This document shows, one piece after another, positions 1 through 11,899 of a stretch of 64,000 nucleotides of DNA. A model generated the notes under the pieces. The model had not been told where the DNA came from, did no database searches, and worked only from the letters and a program-made list of their open reading frames with translations. The DNA is from Parascedosporium putredinis. Lineage: Eukaryota; Ascomycota; Sordariomycetes; Microascales; Microascaceae. Positions within the stretch are counted from its first letter, which is position 1; every line of letters begins with the position of its first letter. The position numbers and the translations under genes are program-made. The stretch covers positions 496,001 to 560,000 of the forward strand of contig CASHTG010000018.1 of NCBI GenBank assembly GCA_949357655.1, written 5' to 3'.

Positions 1-1636
1 GCGCCGGGTCCACCTCCAAAAGCTGAGAGATCGATTAATTCCATGTTCTTTTTCCGTTCCTTCTTTTTGTTCTGCCCTGGGCCCCTTTGATCCTGATTCT
101 TATCTCCAAAAGCCAAGGCCTGCAAAGTTTTGGGTTGCAGAGGTGCCAACTTTGCGCCTTGGAGGCTTTCCACCAGGATTCTTCGTTCCTTGTCGCCGTG
201 TACCGCTTCCCGCGCCAAGTCTGAACAAGTTGGAAGGCTCCGCCTCTCAGGCCCGGCGCCGAGCAGAGTCGTCAGGCCTTCGAATGCTTGGACTTCCTTC
301 TCCCCACGGGACGCTGGTCGACGCTCGCTCTGAAACGGGGCAATGTGTGCCGGCCTTGAAGAACGGGCAGCCCCCAAGACCGGAAAAACAGAAGTGAGCA
401 ATTTACAAGGAGGGAGCGAAGACGACGTCCGTGAATTTTTTCTTCTCTTTTCCAGGCAGGTTACTCTCGGCACCCAAGACCGAAACTCGGGGCAACACAC
501 CCACGGCATTTGCTCCAGGGTCACGGCTTCAGAGATGGGCGGCGTCGCACTGAATGTTTCTCGTCTTTCCAGCGCACTTGTCGCGCGTCTGGACTCGAAA
601 CGGAAACACTTTCCACTTATCCCGGGCGTCAACTGACCATTCGATTTGCGAGTTGCTGTAAGATGCAGGGTGCGACATGATTGACGTGTTTGTAATTGAG
701 AGTGATTTAATCGTCCATTGACAACACGAGGTTAACAGCCCGTCGCGCCCATTTCCCCACCATCAATTCAAGAGAGGGACTGATGGGCATCATCGCCAGG
801 TTCCTCTCCCGCCCCCTCCGTGTCTGTGTTTCAAGATGAGAGTGAGAAAAAAATCCCCAGACATGTTATTATTACTCCTTTTCCAGCCCTGATGCACCTC
901 TGAGATTTATTGAGAAGCGTGCGGGAGAGAGGAGAAGAGCAGCCTGCACCCTTGATCCTATTATCTATTGGTCTAAGAGGGGCAGGTAGAAGATGACGAC
1001 ACGATCAAATTGAAGGCTTTGGGGGTGTAATGATATGCAAGATGTGGAGTCGAGCGCATTGCGCGAAATTCGATTGCTCCTTTTACGTCTCCCGGCAGCA
1101 TATAATTCACAGTGGCTGCCCTGGTTTTCTGGTTTTGGACAAACCATGATGCGAAAAGCAAGGTGGGCACATATAATTGTGCCTAATTTTAAAAAGAGAA
1201 GAAAAAAAAAGAAAACGCCGCTATGAAAATTTTATGTCCTGCCTTGGTCCATGCCTCGTAAATTGCGTGGTCCCAAAATGCCAACGACGCTGGTGCTGGG
1301 ATCCCGCACGTAATATCGTTGCATTCTCCCTTTAGTGGGGCTGGACTGTCCTTGGGCCCTCCTGCATCGAATCTTCCGTCGAAGGCCTGCCACGACTTGG
1401 AAATTGCAAATGGGTCCCCACGGGACTTCATTCTGGACTCGGGATTCCACGACTGTTAGCCTTCATGTCCAGCCCATTCCGCGCCAGTAGGAATTGAAGG
1501 TCCTCGTGGGGCCATGGAGCCCTTCCAGCCTTGGGACAGCCGACCACGTTTCCCGCCCACCATCGTCGTCGGAATGTTGGGCCTGTCCCCGTGGTTGAAC
1601 CTGACGCGGAGCTCGCTCAAAATGAAAGAGACTGAC

Positions 1637-1694
1637 AAGAAGAAAAGGAAAAAGAAAAAGAAAAAGAAAAAGGGAAGAAAAAGAAAGAAAGAAA
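1637..1694 (+). repeat. 58-nt uninterrupted purine tract with (AAAAAG)4
   Basis: The plus strand has only A and G from 1637 to 1694, with four tandem AAAAAG units at 1649-1672. Low-complexity polypurine DNA of this kind is common in fungal intergenic regions. The short open frames over it are products of the repeat. Confidence 0.85.
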
Positions 1695-1906
1695 CGACAG
1701 GGCTGGCTATTTTCAGTCGTGAGGCTAAAACAAAGATATTCGTATCGCCGGAAAATCGCGATTTCCACATTCAAGGCATAGACTGAGATGGGGCGCTCAT
1801 TTCGTATATCTCGAGCATTGAAACCTACACTGTTCTCCCTGGCTAGGGCACCCTTTCACCCAACGCCAACATTGACCTTTTCGCGCCCCCTTTCTTGCAG
1901 AGTGAG

Positions 1907-1920
1907 TGCGCAGCTGCGCA
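1907..1920. repeat. 14-bp perfect palindrome TGCGCAGCTGCGCA
   Basis: The sequence TGCGCAGCTGCGCA equals its own reverse complement. It lies in the desert with no gene next to it. It could be a site for a dimeric DNA-binding protein, but nothing else in the sequence supports that. Confidence 0.6.
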
Positions 1921-4900
1921 AATATTGAAAAATAAAGTCATGTCACAGCTCACCAGTGTGGAGGGAGTTGAAACTTCCAAAATTCAATCTTTTGGGGGTT
2001 TTGGTCAAGACGGCAAGCGCGCAATTTCAGGGTTCAATGGGGGAGTAAGACAGTGCGTCGCCTTCCCCTTGTAAATCAGCGAGTCTCGGTTGCCGACATA
2101 TCGCGAGCCACGAGCTGGTCTGTGTCCTCGTGTGCAACACGTCGCACCCTTTCCCCGTACGTGCGTGCTAGACAAGAGGGCGATGAGACAGTGAGGGTCG
2201 CCCAAGAGTTACAAACAGAAAGATCCCAAACCCGGTGCAGGAAGTGACAAGGCCCGGTTAACCAACGGACGCCTTGATCGCCGACGCATGCGTTCGTTTT
2301 TAGTCTGATCGGGCAGCGATGAGTAGGAGTAGCAATAAACGCCTGGGCGTGGACTCGCTGCCGCTCACCGAGAACAAGGAGATTACCCCTCACATGGAGG
2401 CAGATATTACGAAGCCCGCGTCAGCCTCGTCGTACTGAAGTTTGACCAGCGCCAAAGGCTCCATATCTCGACTGATGTTCGCAACCATATCATTCATTCC
2501 CCTCATTCGCCTAAGGCGGCCTGCGCCTTCAGCCGCTTCCCCTCCTCATTGGCTTGCAGCGGAGATCGTCTTCATCGACCGACTGCCTGCTGCAATACTG
2601 TACCCCATTCCTCTGCAACTTGCTTTTTGCAGAAGAATGCGGAATACTCCTGGTGTCCTGCGCCCACACGCCAGCCCCTACTTCGCTTTCGCATATGCTT
2701 AACGAGTCAGTTAATGGCATCACAGCGAGCCCGGTGTGGCTCCTAATACCATGTGGAGAGCGAGCCAACACCCTGCACAGAAATTTCGAGAGATGAAGGA
2801 AAAGGAAAGAAAGAGGCTAGAACGCAAGGCCTCGACCATCGCCATCAGCGGGCGTGAGAAGACCGAGGCTGTCGGTCAAGCCGTCGCGTGGCCGGGAAGA
2901 CGATGTGGGGAATCAGCCGTTTCTATTGATGGCTGAAGTTATTAACCTTTTGGCCGGCCTTTTCGATTTCACGGGCGCTACGCCAACGCCTCATCAGAGC
3001 AGCCGGAAATGATGTGCAAATCCTCACTGGAGGATAACCGAGCTATTACAAGTATCATTGATTATTGCTCTTCAGCCGAAGACGGGCCTTGTTCAGGGCT
3101 GAGGTTGCTCCGCCCTCTCACTGTGCATCAATTGCTTCGTCCGGACGACGGGAGTGCTTTACCCCCTTTGGCTCCCAAGGCTCCCCGGTGATTCCCTTGA
3201 GGAGAGACTCCAAGAAACGTTTCGTATTCTATAATTGGCGGTGGTGGCGCCTAGCTTTTTACCTCATATCCACTCTTTTTCCCCTGGGCCAGTGCTCGCG
3301 TTCATCCATCTGAATCTTGGGCAAGACCTTGCAACCGCACAGGTTGGGAGGCGTGGTGCTAGGGGAAACATATGCCAGAGCCCTATGTTGTTCTCATCAA
3401 TGCATTGAATGGTGACGAGAGTTGCCAAGGTCCCCATAGGTATCAACCCGAGCCTTCCGTTGCCGCCAGGGGTCGAAAAGGCTTGTCTGCTTCGGGACTT
3501 GAAACGAACTTGTCATGGAGGAGAGTTGAGTTCCTAGTGCATCATTCCTTTAAAAATTGCCCATGTCATTCTTGTCATGGTTTCCACACAATGGAAAGGA
3601 ATCGGCTCCTATCTTGGTCAGATTCAGGCTGACCAAGAATCGTGGTTGGGAACGTTGCAGTTTCCAGTGGCTTGGGAATGCTGGCCCTTTGCAAAATTCT
3701 GCAAGGTAATCCTTCTGCATGCAGCCTTATGGCAACAAATTGATCAAAGCTGCGTGCCTGCCCTGCCTCATTAAAATTTGATTAATCAATGCCCCAACGC
3801 GACTTCCTGGGTATGGGTGCAAGCTGTGCATGTTCACGGACCATACGCCCAGTGGGTTCCACGAGCTGGGGTGCCATTGGGGCAGACCCAAGGGTCTTCA
3901 TCGCACAAATGCTCATTGCCCAAGGCAATAATAATAGCCCGGTATTTATTATTCAAAGCACCAAGATATTGAGCTCAGGCCCGATCCCAATCCCAACCAC
4001 TCGCGATGTGGAGTCGATCGAGTGCTTGGAGCAGCATGAAGAGCCGGTGAGGGCTAGAAGATGGTGCGAACGACGCCAGACCGTTTGACGCGATGCTCGA
4101 CATGTTGGAGCGCCTGCGGCGAGATGCGAACGAGTTCCCTGCGACCTGCAAATGGAAATGACTTTTCCTGGTACCGCGGACGAAACTTTTGCTTTTCTCC
4201 CTCCCATTTGTGAGAGCCGGACGTTGTCCGGGCTGATCCACCTGCGGCTGGGGAAGCAAAAGTCCCATGAGTCACGGCTGGGGGTTGAATAATAAACATT
4301 GAAGTGGTGAGCTGGCAAACCAACCCCTGTTCGCCCCAACCACAAACGTCGATGTTCCTTTTCTTTCATTCTTTTTCTTTTTTTCTTTTTCTGGCGCGTC
4401 AACGGCTTGTTTCCCAGCCATTTCCCACGTCGAGCCAAGTTATTTCTGGAGCCTAATTTTCCTTCTGGTCTGTGATTTTGGGCTTCTTGTGGCTGCCTGG
4501 TTGGGTCGGCCCCTGGTTCCAAGATCCGCACACCCCCATTCTAGGTCAAAGAAGCGAGGCCCCTTTTACCTTATTTTTCTCATATTATTACTTTTCTTTT
4601 TCTCCAATTTTTTCATTTAACCCGAGTCCCAGCGTTGAAGATAACCTCAAACCCAAGATGTTGTGCGCACGACCAGAGCGGACGGCCAAGCTGACTACCG
4701 GCCCGAACAGACACTTGTCCCCTTTCCAACATTGAACATCCAAATCTTTTCGGGAAGGTCGCTTGCGGCGCTCAAACGCCGCCCTGTCCTTCCTTCTCGA
4801 ACACGTATTAGCTTCGAGAGCGAGAGCTTTGATTTTCGTTTGATTACTTGTTCCACACCATCATTAGTGCCACTGCTCAACACTCCAAAGAGCCCTTTCG

Positions 4901-7900
4901 GAGCAGGGAAGCCCTAGGTAAATTCGAGGAGGCACGAAAATTTTTGTTGTCAACGCGAATTTTCCGATTCCCGGAAATGGGATGTGTGTCAATGGCGTGC
5001 TTCAAGCTTGGCCCCGTTATTTTGGCCAAGTATTTCATATCCATGTCATACCTGAGAACAGACCCATGATTATCACCGGCTGTTAAGGTGCTGGTCAACC
5101 AGCTGGGAATCCTCTCTTGACCGCCGATCGAGAGGCCTGTCCAGAGCAACAGGCTGACGCAGCGCAGCATTCGTTGGGAGAACCTGGTTGAGACCTTGGC
5201 ACCCTTGGAATGCACAGAGACAGGAGTTCGGAAGATCTCATCAGTGCCCTAATAAGATTGATGTCTAGTGCATGCCCTCGCAAAGTTTGACTGAGGAGAT
5301 CAACCAGTGATTCAATGAATTCAATGTCCTACGTAGTGTATCATTGTAAAATGAAGTCCCGAGATCGTCGTCGCACTACGCTATATCCTTTCACATCACC
5401 AAAGACACGGGCGCCAAGTCAGGGTCCAAAACCGTTACACATGTTCTTGCTTTATTTCATGGACAAAAGGCTTCTCCAGATTTCCCCAAACTTACATGCA
5501 CAGTGGGCCTTTGGTTTTTGAGACAATATATTAGTTGGGGCTCTGGGATTGGTTTCTCGCCAATTAAGAGGCCGGGAATTGAATGACCGTTGATTTGATG
5601 CATTCCCCAGCTGGAGAAACAGTACGGAGATACGCGATGATTAGCGGAAAGGAATGAAATCGAAGGACTTGAAGAACAACACTTCTTTGATGACAGATGG
5701 GTCAAGCCCGGGAAAATTTTTCTTTTGTGGATCTCAAGCCCTAGTACTATTCTTCTGACAAACTAAAGAACACCCGGGCACTCCTGGGCAACCTGATGGC
5801 TCTATGGGTGGAGGTTTTAAAAGAAATTGCCGAGAAGATCCATGATCCATGGGGACGAGCAAATTTGCTCACCAACACGAGCGAGGTCTGGGTTTCCAGC
5901 CGGATGGTTGGGGTGACCAATGCGCTTCAGGGGGTTTCGGTTTTCCGGGACCACTGAAAAGGCGGAGTGAGATTTGAGCACTTGAGGTCAGGGCTTCAGC
6001 TCCGACATCGATTGATCCATCGCTTGAGCGGGCTTTTGTCGGAAAGTTTGAGAGAGCATTGGCAGAGTTGCATCGCTCACACTTCAGCCACCCGACACCC
6101 TTCCTGAAGAAAAATTATGGCGGTTGGTGGGGTGGAGCGTGATGCTTTGCGAGCCATTTCCCTTCGGCCCTGCGCTCTCTCCTTGTCCGTCCCGATGAAA
6201 CCACATTTCCAACAATCCCCTATGGATGTTTATTCAGTTCAATTCTATCGGGATACTCAGCAAGGCAGCAACTTGAACAGAGCAGCCAGCCATCAATACC
6301 ACCGTCCAAGGGTATCAGTGGCCTTTATTCCTTGATTCCTTTTTTGGTGGATTGGAAGAGGAGACACGTGGGCCTACAGGCTGAAATTACGCCGTCATCA
6401 GAGGAGAATCGCTGTTGAACCCTATTGGGACAAGCTCTCGCCAAGCCAGGTTTGAGAAGCCCACAGGATTTTGTTCGTGTTCCTTGGGGCTTCGATTGCT
6501 TCGTTCTCCGTTGGGGGAGTGGGTCCTCCAACTCCCAGTCACTTTGGTCCTCCTGACATGTCATGGATGGATACCAATCTGAACTCTTCTCATCTCAGCT
6601 TCTGTAACACACCCCCTTTCGTACCCCTGCAGTCATGACGCCGATCTTGCAGGGGTTGCTTGCGGACCCTTGACAGGTAATCAATCCCCTTTGAGCGTCA
6701 GAAGCAGTCATCTGATCAATGACAACATCAACAAGCCGTCCACACCGAGCATTCTCTGGGCCAACGAAGCGGAAAGGATATAGAAAAAGAAACGGAATAA
6801 ACTCATTGTAATTTTGTCCCTTCGAATTGCATTGAGCAACAGTTCTAGCTTCGACTCTAGATATCCAAAATGAGCATCAAGGTGCAGCCGCTGCAAAAGC
6901 ACTCCCGCCAGTTGGTTTAGTCATCAATAGCCAGAACGGCGTCCCGGCGTTTAATCTTAAAATCAGCAGCAAATTCACCGCTGCGCAGAAAATAGTTGCC
7001 TGTAGCGTAAATTACGAGTCCAGACCACTATTCCTAAAAAGAGCGGTCGCAAATTCAACGCCAAGAGATTTGAAGTTCCTGTTCACGTCTTGCCAAGACT
7101 CCCACCAGGAAGGCCCGGGGAAGTGCCATTTTCACAAGCCTTTTGCTGTTTTACCGCTGGTAGTTTGTTGACGATGTCAAGAGCCTGCCTCGGGAACGGG
7201 AAATAGTGGACAGACGACATCCGGTCCGAGTGGGCCGATCTGCTTCGTAAACCATTCCTCTGCCGTCATCGCCCAGGAGTCCCTCCCTTCTTCACGATGT
7301 ACCACGGCGGCTCTAGGTACAATCGTCTTCGAGTACCGAAACTACCATGAGCCCACCCAAATCTTTCCCGCAAATCCGCCAATGTGTGGCATCCCAGAAT
7401 AGAGAGGAGCCAGAGGCGTGTCTGTCATCCAGCAAACCACCTGGTCCAATGTAGCGGTGTGCGCCTTCCGTCTCATTCCCTCCCTCCCCTTTCTGTGCAG
7501 AAAATGGGAAAGTGCTTCTAGTGGACGGCACTACTCCTCAGGCAGGTTAGCCCCGCCCCGAACTGGTGCCTGTCCATCACCTGCATGAAAATATCTTTCT
7601 AGAAGCCGGCTTCTCTTCGAAAGACGCATCCCAGGCCCTTAATTTCCGCCCTCTAAGATCCAATATCTTTCTCTCCGCAGAAAGTGAATTATACCACCCA
7701 TTTGTCATTACCCCAAGTCGTTCGTTTGCGCCCATTAGATCCATTGATCCAATAGATCAATACCGAGGTAGTTGATGTATTTGATCCATAGGATTCCAAC
7801 AAGGCAGGCTCGCCCCCGAGATTTACGCCTTATCAACCGGATTTTCTCCCCGAGGTTGCCTAGCACCACTAATCGCTCAGCATCATATTTTCTCCTACAA

Positions 7901-8201
7901 CTTCCGTAGCACCCTTGATGTGAAGACACGGCGGGATGCTTGCCTCCGAGTTGGCTGTCCATAAACCTGCTTTGGGTAGCATCCTCAAAAGAAAAAAATT
8001 TCTTCCAAGTACTTACATTTCTTCAAGTTTGAAGATCTCGCTAATCCGGCAGTGGACCCCGATACACCAGGCCAAAACAGTTCCGGGAAAATAGAGCGCT
8101 CAATGAAAGTAGGGAGGGCCAAAAAATTCAACCCGAAACAAAAACGCGTAAAGATAAGAAAAGTGTGGGAGAGAGGGTGTGGATGCAGAGGGCTCGGACC
8201 A

Positions 8202-9053
8202 TCACGATGACACGCTCGCGTGGTCTTGGGCTTCTCCAGCGTTTTGTTTCCTCATGTCCCGTTTCCCCCACCCAGAAAAAGAACTCACACGTCTACCATC
8301 TCCTTCAAACGAGCTGGTTTTTGACACATTACCCCGGAAGCGGTTTTCACTTTTATCACGAATCTGGCTCACCTGACTCGGTTGCGGGACAGGGACCAGT
8401 GATGAATAGTAGACAGCCGTCCAGCTCGGTTGATGATGGCTGACGAATTGACGGTATAATACGGAGTGGCACTGTTTCGCTGGGTTGCGGGTGCATGGCC
8501 AATAGGCGCACCGGAAGGCACCTGAAACAAAAAGCTCCTGGCTTCGCCATCCTCCCAGCACCAGATGACTGCGAGCCACAATCTTTTTGCTCCCCTTTCC
8601 TGGCAGGCACTCTCTCCGTTCCGGTGAAGCTCGTCCTTCGGAGACCGATGTGACCGTAACCCTCGCGAATCGAGCCCTCTCCGGAGGATGAGACAAGTTT
8701 AGCAGGGGCATGATTCGTGACTGGACAATCTGTGCTGGATTGGTGGTCACGAGAGCCAGGCGGGGGCTCGAGCCGTCAGAAAACCCTTGGCCGATTCTAG
8801 ACCTCTGTTTATTACACGTACAGAGCTGTTCCACTCGAAAAGTGCTGAGGGCCTGATGATCGCAGTGCCTGCGAACAGACCATCTCCTGTCAAGTTCGGA
8901 GAGTGGCGAATGAGATGTGACAGCTTGGAGAAGGGACGCCACTCTCTTTATCACCACGTGGGAGGGACAAGTGGGAGTGGACGGGCCACTTAACGTTTTG
9001 AACACCATCTTCCCCTGAAAGAGCAACCACGGATGAATAGTATCGACCCCCAC
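8202..9053 (-). other. Unexplained 283-codon open frame, probably not a gene
   Basis: This is the longest uninterrupted frame in the left desert. The translation is rich in Ser, Arg and Pro, with no domain, signal peptide, membrane segment or family I recognise, and no flanking introns I can support. It is longer than expected by chance for DNA near 50% GC, but its composition looks like translated non-coding DNA. Transcript data would decide. Confidence 0.15.
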
Positions 9054-11899
9054 TCATCCAGAACCAGATGAACCTCGGAGTGATCACCCCATCCTTGGGA
9101 GCAAACAGAAGGAAGGTCGTCAAAATTAGGGTGCAATAGAAGTATTTGTGAGGTGAACCGGGAAAAAAGCATGTGCTGGTTCGGCCGAGTGGGAAATTTT
9201 GATATTCGAACAGGATCCACCAAGATGTCATGTCGACACCCTCGGGCCCTTCTGATTCTGGTGACATTCTGGGTCATGGAGCTGGCTCTCCTTTGAGAGT
9301 TCAGTATTCAATGTTATGCATGGAGGCTGCCAAGGCTGTTTCTCGCTTTTCGATAGACCCAACGACTGCCCCTCCGCCGTGCATCAGCCCGACGCATCGT
9401 GGGCTCGTCATTTCCGTTATCGCACTGGTCTCGCCGAGAAGACTCTTTTTCATCCTCTTTCGTCACTTGCCGACTCTTTTTTGATCATTTTTCACATAAT
9501 ACATGGATATGTTTCGTCGGTTCGGTGGGGGTCCCTGCATGTTTCTAAGACCTGTTTTGTCTATAAGATGTATCCAACATTGAACGCATTGGGACTCTAC
9601 ACCTCAGCCGAACGTATCACGGCCTTTTACTCGAGCACAAGTGCAAGGAACCTCGGATTAAGAATTTTGTTTTGTCTCGGTTCGGGCGCTAGCCCGGGTG
9701 GCGTCGTTTGTCCACTGCACTTACACTACACCGGAAAGACAAGGGACCATCTTCAACAGAGTTAAAATTGTGTCATCAGGCCGAGATTGGCCTCTATTTT
9801 GGTGCGGTGTCAGAACGTGTCCTTGAGAAAACATCCATTCTTTCGGAGGAGAGGACCTGAGTTCCGCTTCAGATCCGCGGCCACTACCAGCCGTGTCGGA
9901 TCAATCCTAGACGAGTGTGCAGGTGAAATGGTCATGGCGCGACACGAGGAGATTATGGGCAGAATAAGCAGGCGGTGCAAAAGGGTGGGAAAAAGAAAAA
10001 AAAAGAAAAGTATCGTCCACGAAAGATACCTTCCGCTTCGATTTACACAAAGTAGCTGGAGGGACAGAAGCAAGTCATCAAGATGACACGACCAAGCCCT
10101 TTTGTCTCTTTTCTTCTTGCGCTTTTTCTGGATGCGAAACAAAGCGGGAACTGGCGGATTTGCTGTGCCCTACGTATCCTGATGCGCCGGCTAAACTACA
10201 GGTATATTCTTAGCATCGTTTGAGGAGGAGCCGATGCTGAACAATCAAAGATGAGATGGAAACAAAACACGTCGCTTGTCCGCTGACCAGTTTTGGTTAT
10301 TAGGCTTTGACTTAGCGCCGGCCATCGCCCCAGTTTACTTCTACTTGTATGACCTGGTAAATTACCCTGGCACTAGGTAACTCTCTCAATATATGCGTCC
10401 GGAGGCGGAGTGCGTTCCAGGACCGGAGGAGCAACGGAGGAGAAGACCTCATGGAAGAGAACGACTTCGAGACGGTATCATTTTTGTGCTTGCTACATGG
10501 AGCTACTGATGGCTGATGGGTCTCGTCCGACGGCTTCCATGATCAGCATGGTGCGAGTGGCTGGAAAGTATTTCCTGCGGCACGCCGGGCGTCGTCCTCC
10601 GCAATCCGTTGGAAATTTGATCTCCGGGACTTTGCGGCAGCAGGCCAAAAGAAAAAGAAAATCACCATAGCCCGCAGCATCAGCATCAACGGAAGAAGCA
10701 GGAGCCGCGAGCCAGCCGGGCTGCAGGATGCCCTATGCTGTGCCTCCTCGGCCTCTTCAAACTCTCCTGCCCTCGGCCCACGCGCCAGCTCATGCGCACC
10801 CCCTCCCCTCCTTTAGGCGTTGAAAGCCCTTTGGGCGTGTTCATTCTGTGATATTCGTCTTTGGGGGTTGGGTGAGGCGTGGGGCGGGGCCGAGGGTCAG
10901 CACGGCGCGGTTCGCGCTCACTACATCGCAGGAGCCTAGAGGAGTTGGTTCGTTGATCAACAAGGTCGAGGCCAAAATATGATCAAAATAGCTTTCTTGC
11001 AGGCAGAGGTTTTTTTTCTCCTTCTCTTTTATGCACTTTCCATGACTCATTTCTTGGCACCAGTATTGCCAGCTCAACATGGGGCCGAAACTCCAAGGTC
11101 GGCGTTGCTCTCCGCCGTGTCTGGGGTGGGTTCAAGTTGTTGTCTTCGTGCACTCCTCTCCCCCATGTAAAAACTTGATGCAGGATCGCAAAAGCGGAGT
11201 GGAGAGGGGTTCTTTGTTGCGAGTGATTTTCAAACAAATCAAATGAAAACAATAATACTATGTGCAGCCGACTGACACCGCGCGCCATCCGTTCGAGTTG
11301 GGCAATCTTTCTTTGTTGGCCGGGGAGTAGTTTAACACAATCCGCCCGTCGGTTGAGGAAATATCTTGAATTCCAAATTCTAGCCTAGCCTATCTCACCG
11401 CCCCATGAGTTATTTCTTTTACTATTATTGAAGACTGAACATGTGAGTGGTTCACGAATACTCTGGAGGAAAAGAGGAAAAAAGGCAAAAAAGGCAAATG
11501 TATGTGATCCCATCCGATTGTGCCCCCGGCGGAAATGTGCTCCCAGGCGCAATATGGCGTCAGGTCATGTGTGCGGCCATGATATGCAACCCTCGACGAT
11601 TTCAGATTAGCAAACATGGAACACGTCCGCCAGCGAGGACCGGCTCCCACGCGCTCCCACTTATCCAGGAGCCTTAACGCCTAGAAGGATTAGAGAAAAT
11701 CCGTGGCAGCCAGGATAGCGAGAAAGCCGTTCATGGAAACCGCGAAATCATCCATCTCTCGGACAAATCTGCGTCCCGAGCATGGCGATTACAATCATCA
11801 TCACCGCCCCCGCTCCTCCGTCGGCGAATTCAAGCTCGTGATACCCCAGGTCTCCATCCACCCGGTGGGAACAACGATGGGAGACGTAAACTAGCGTAC

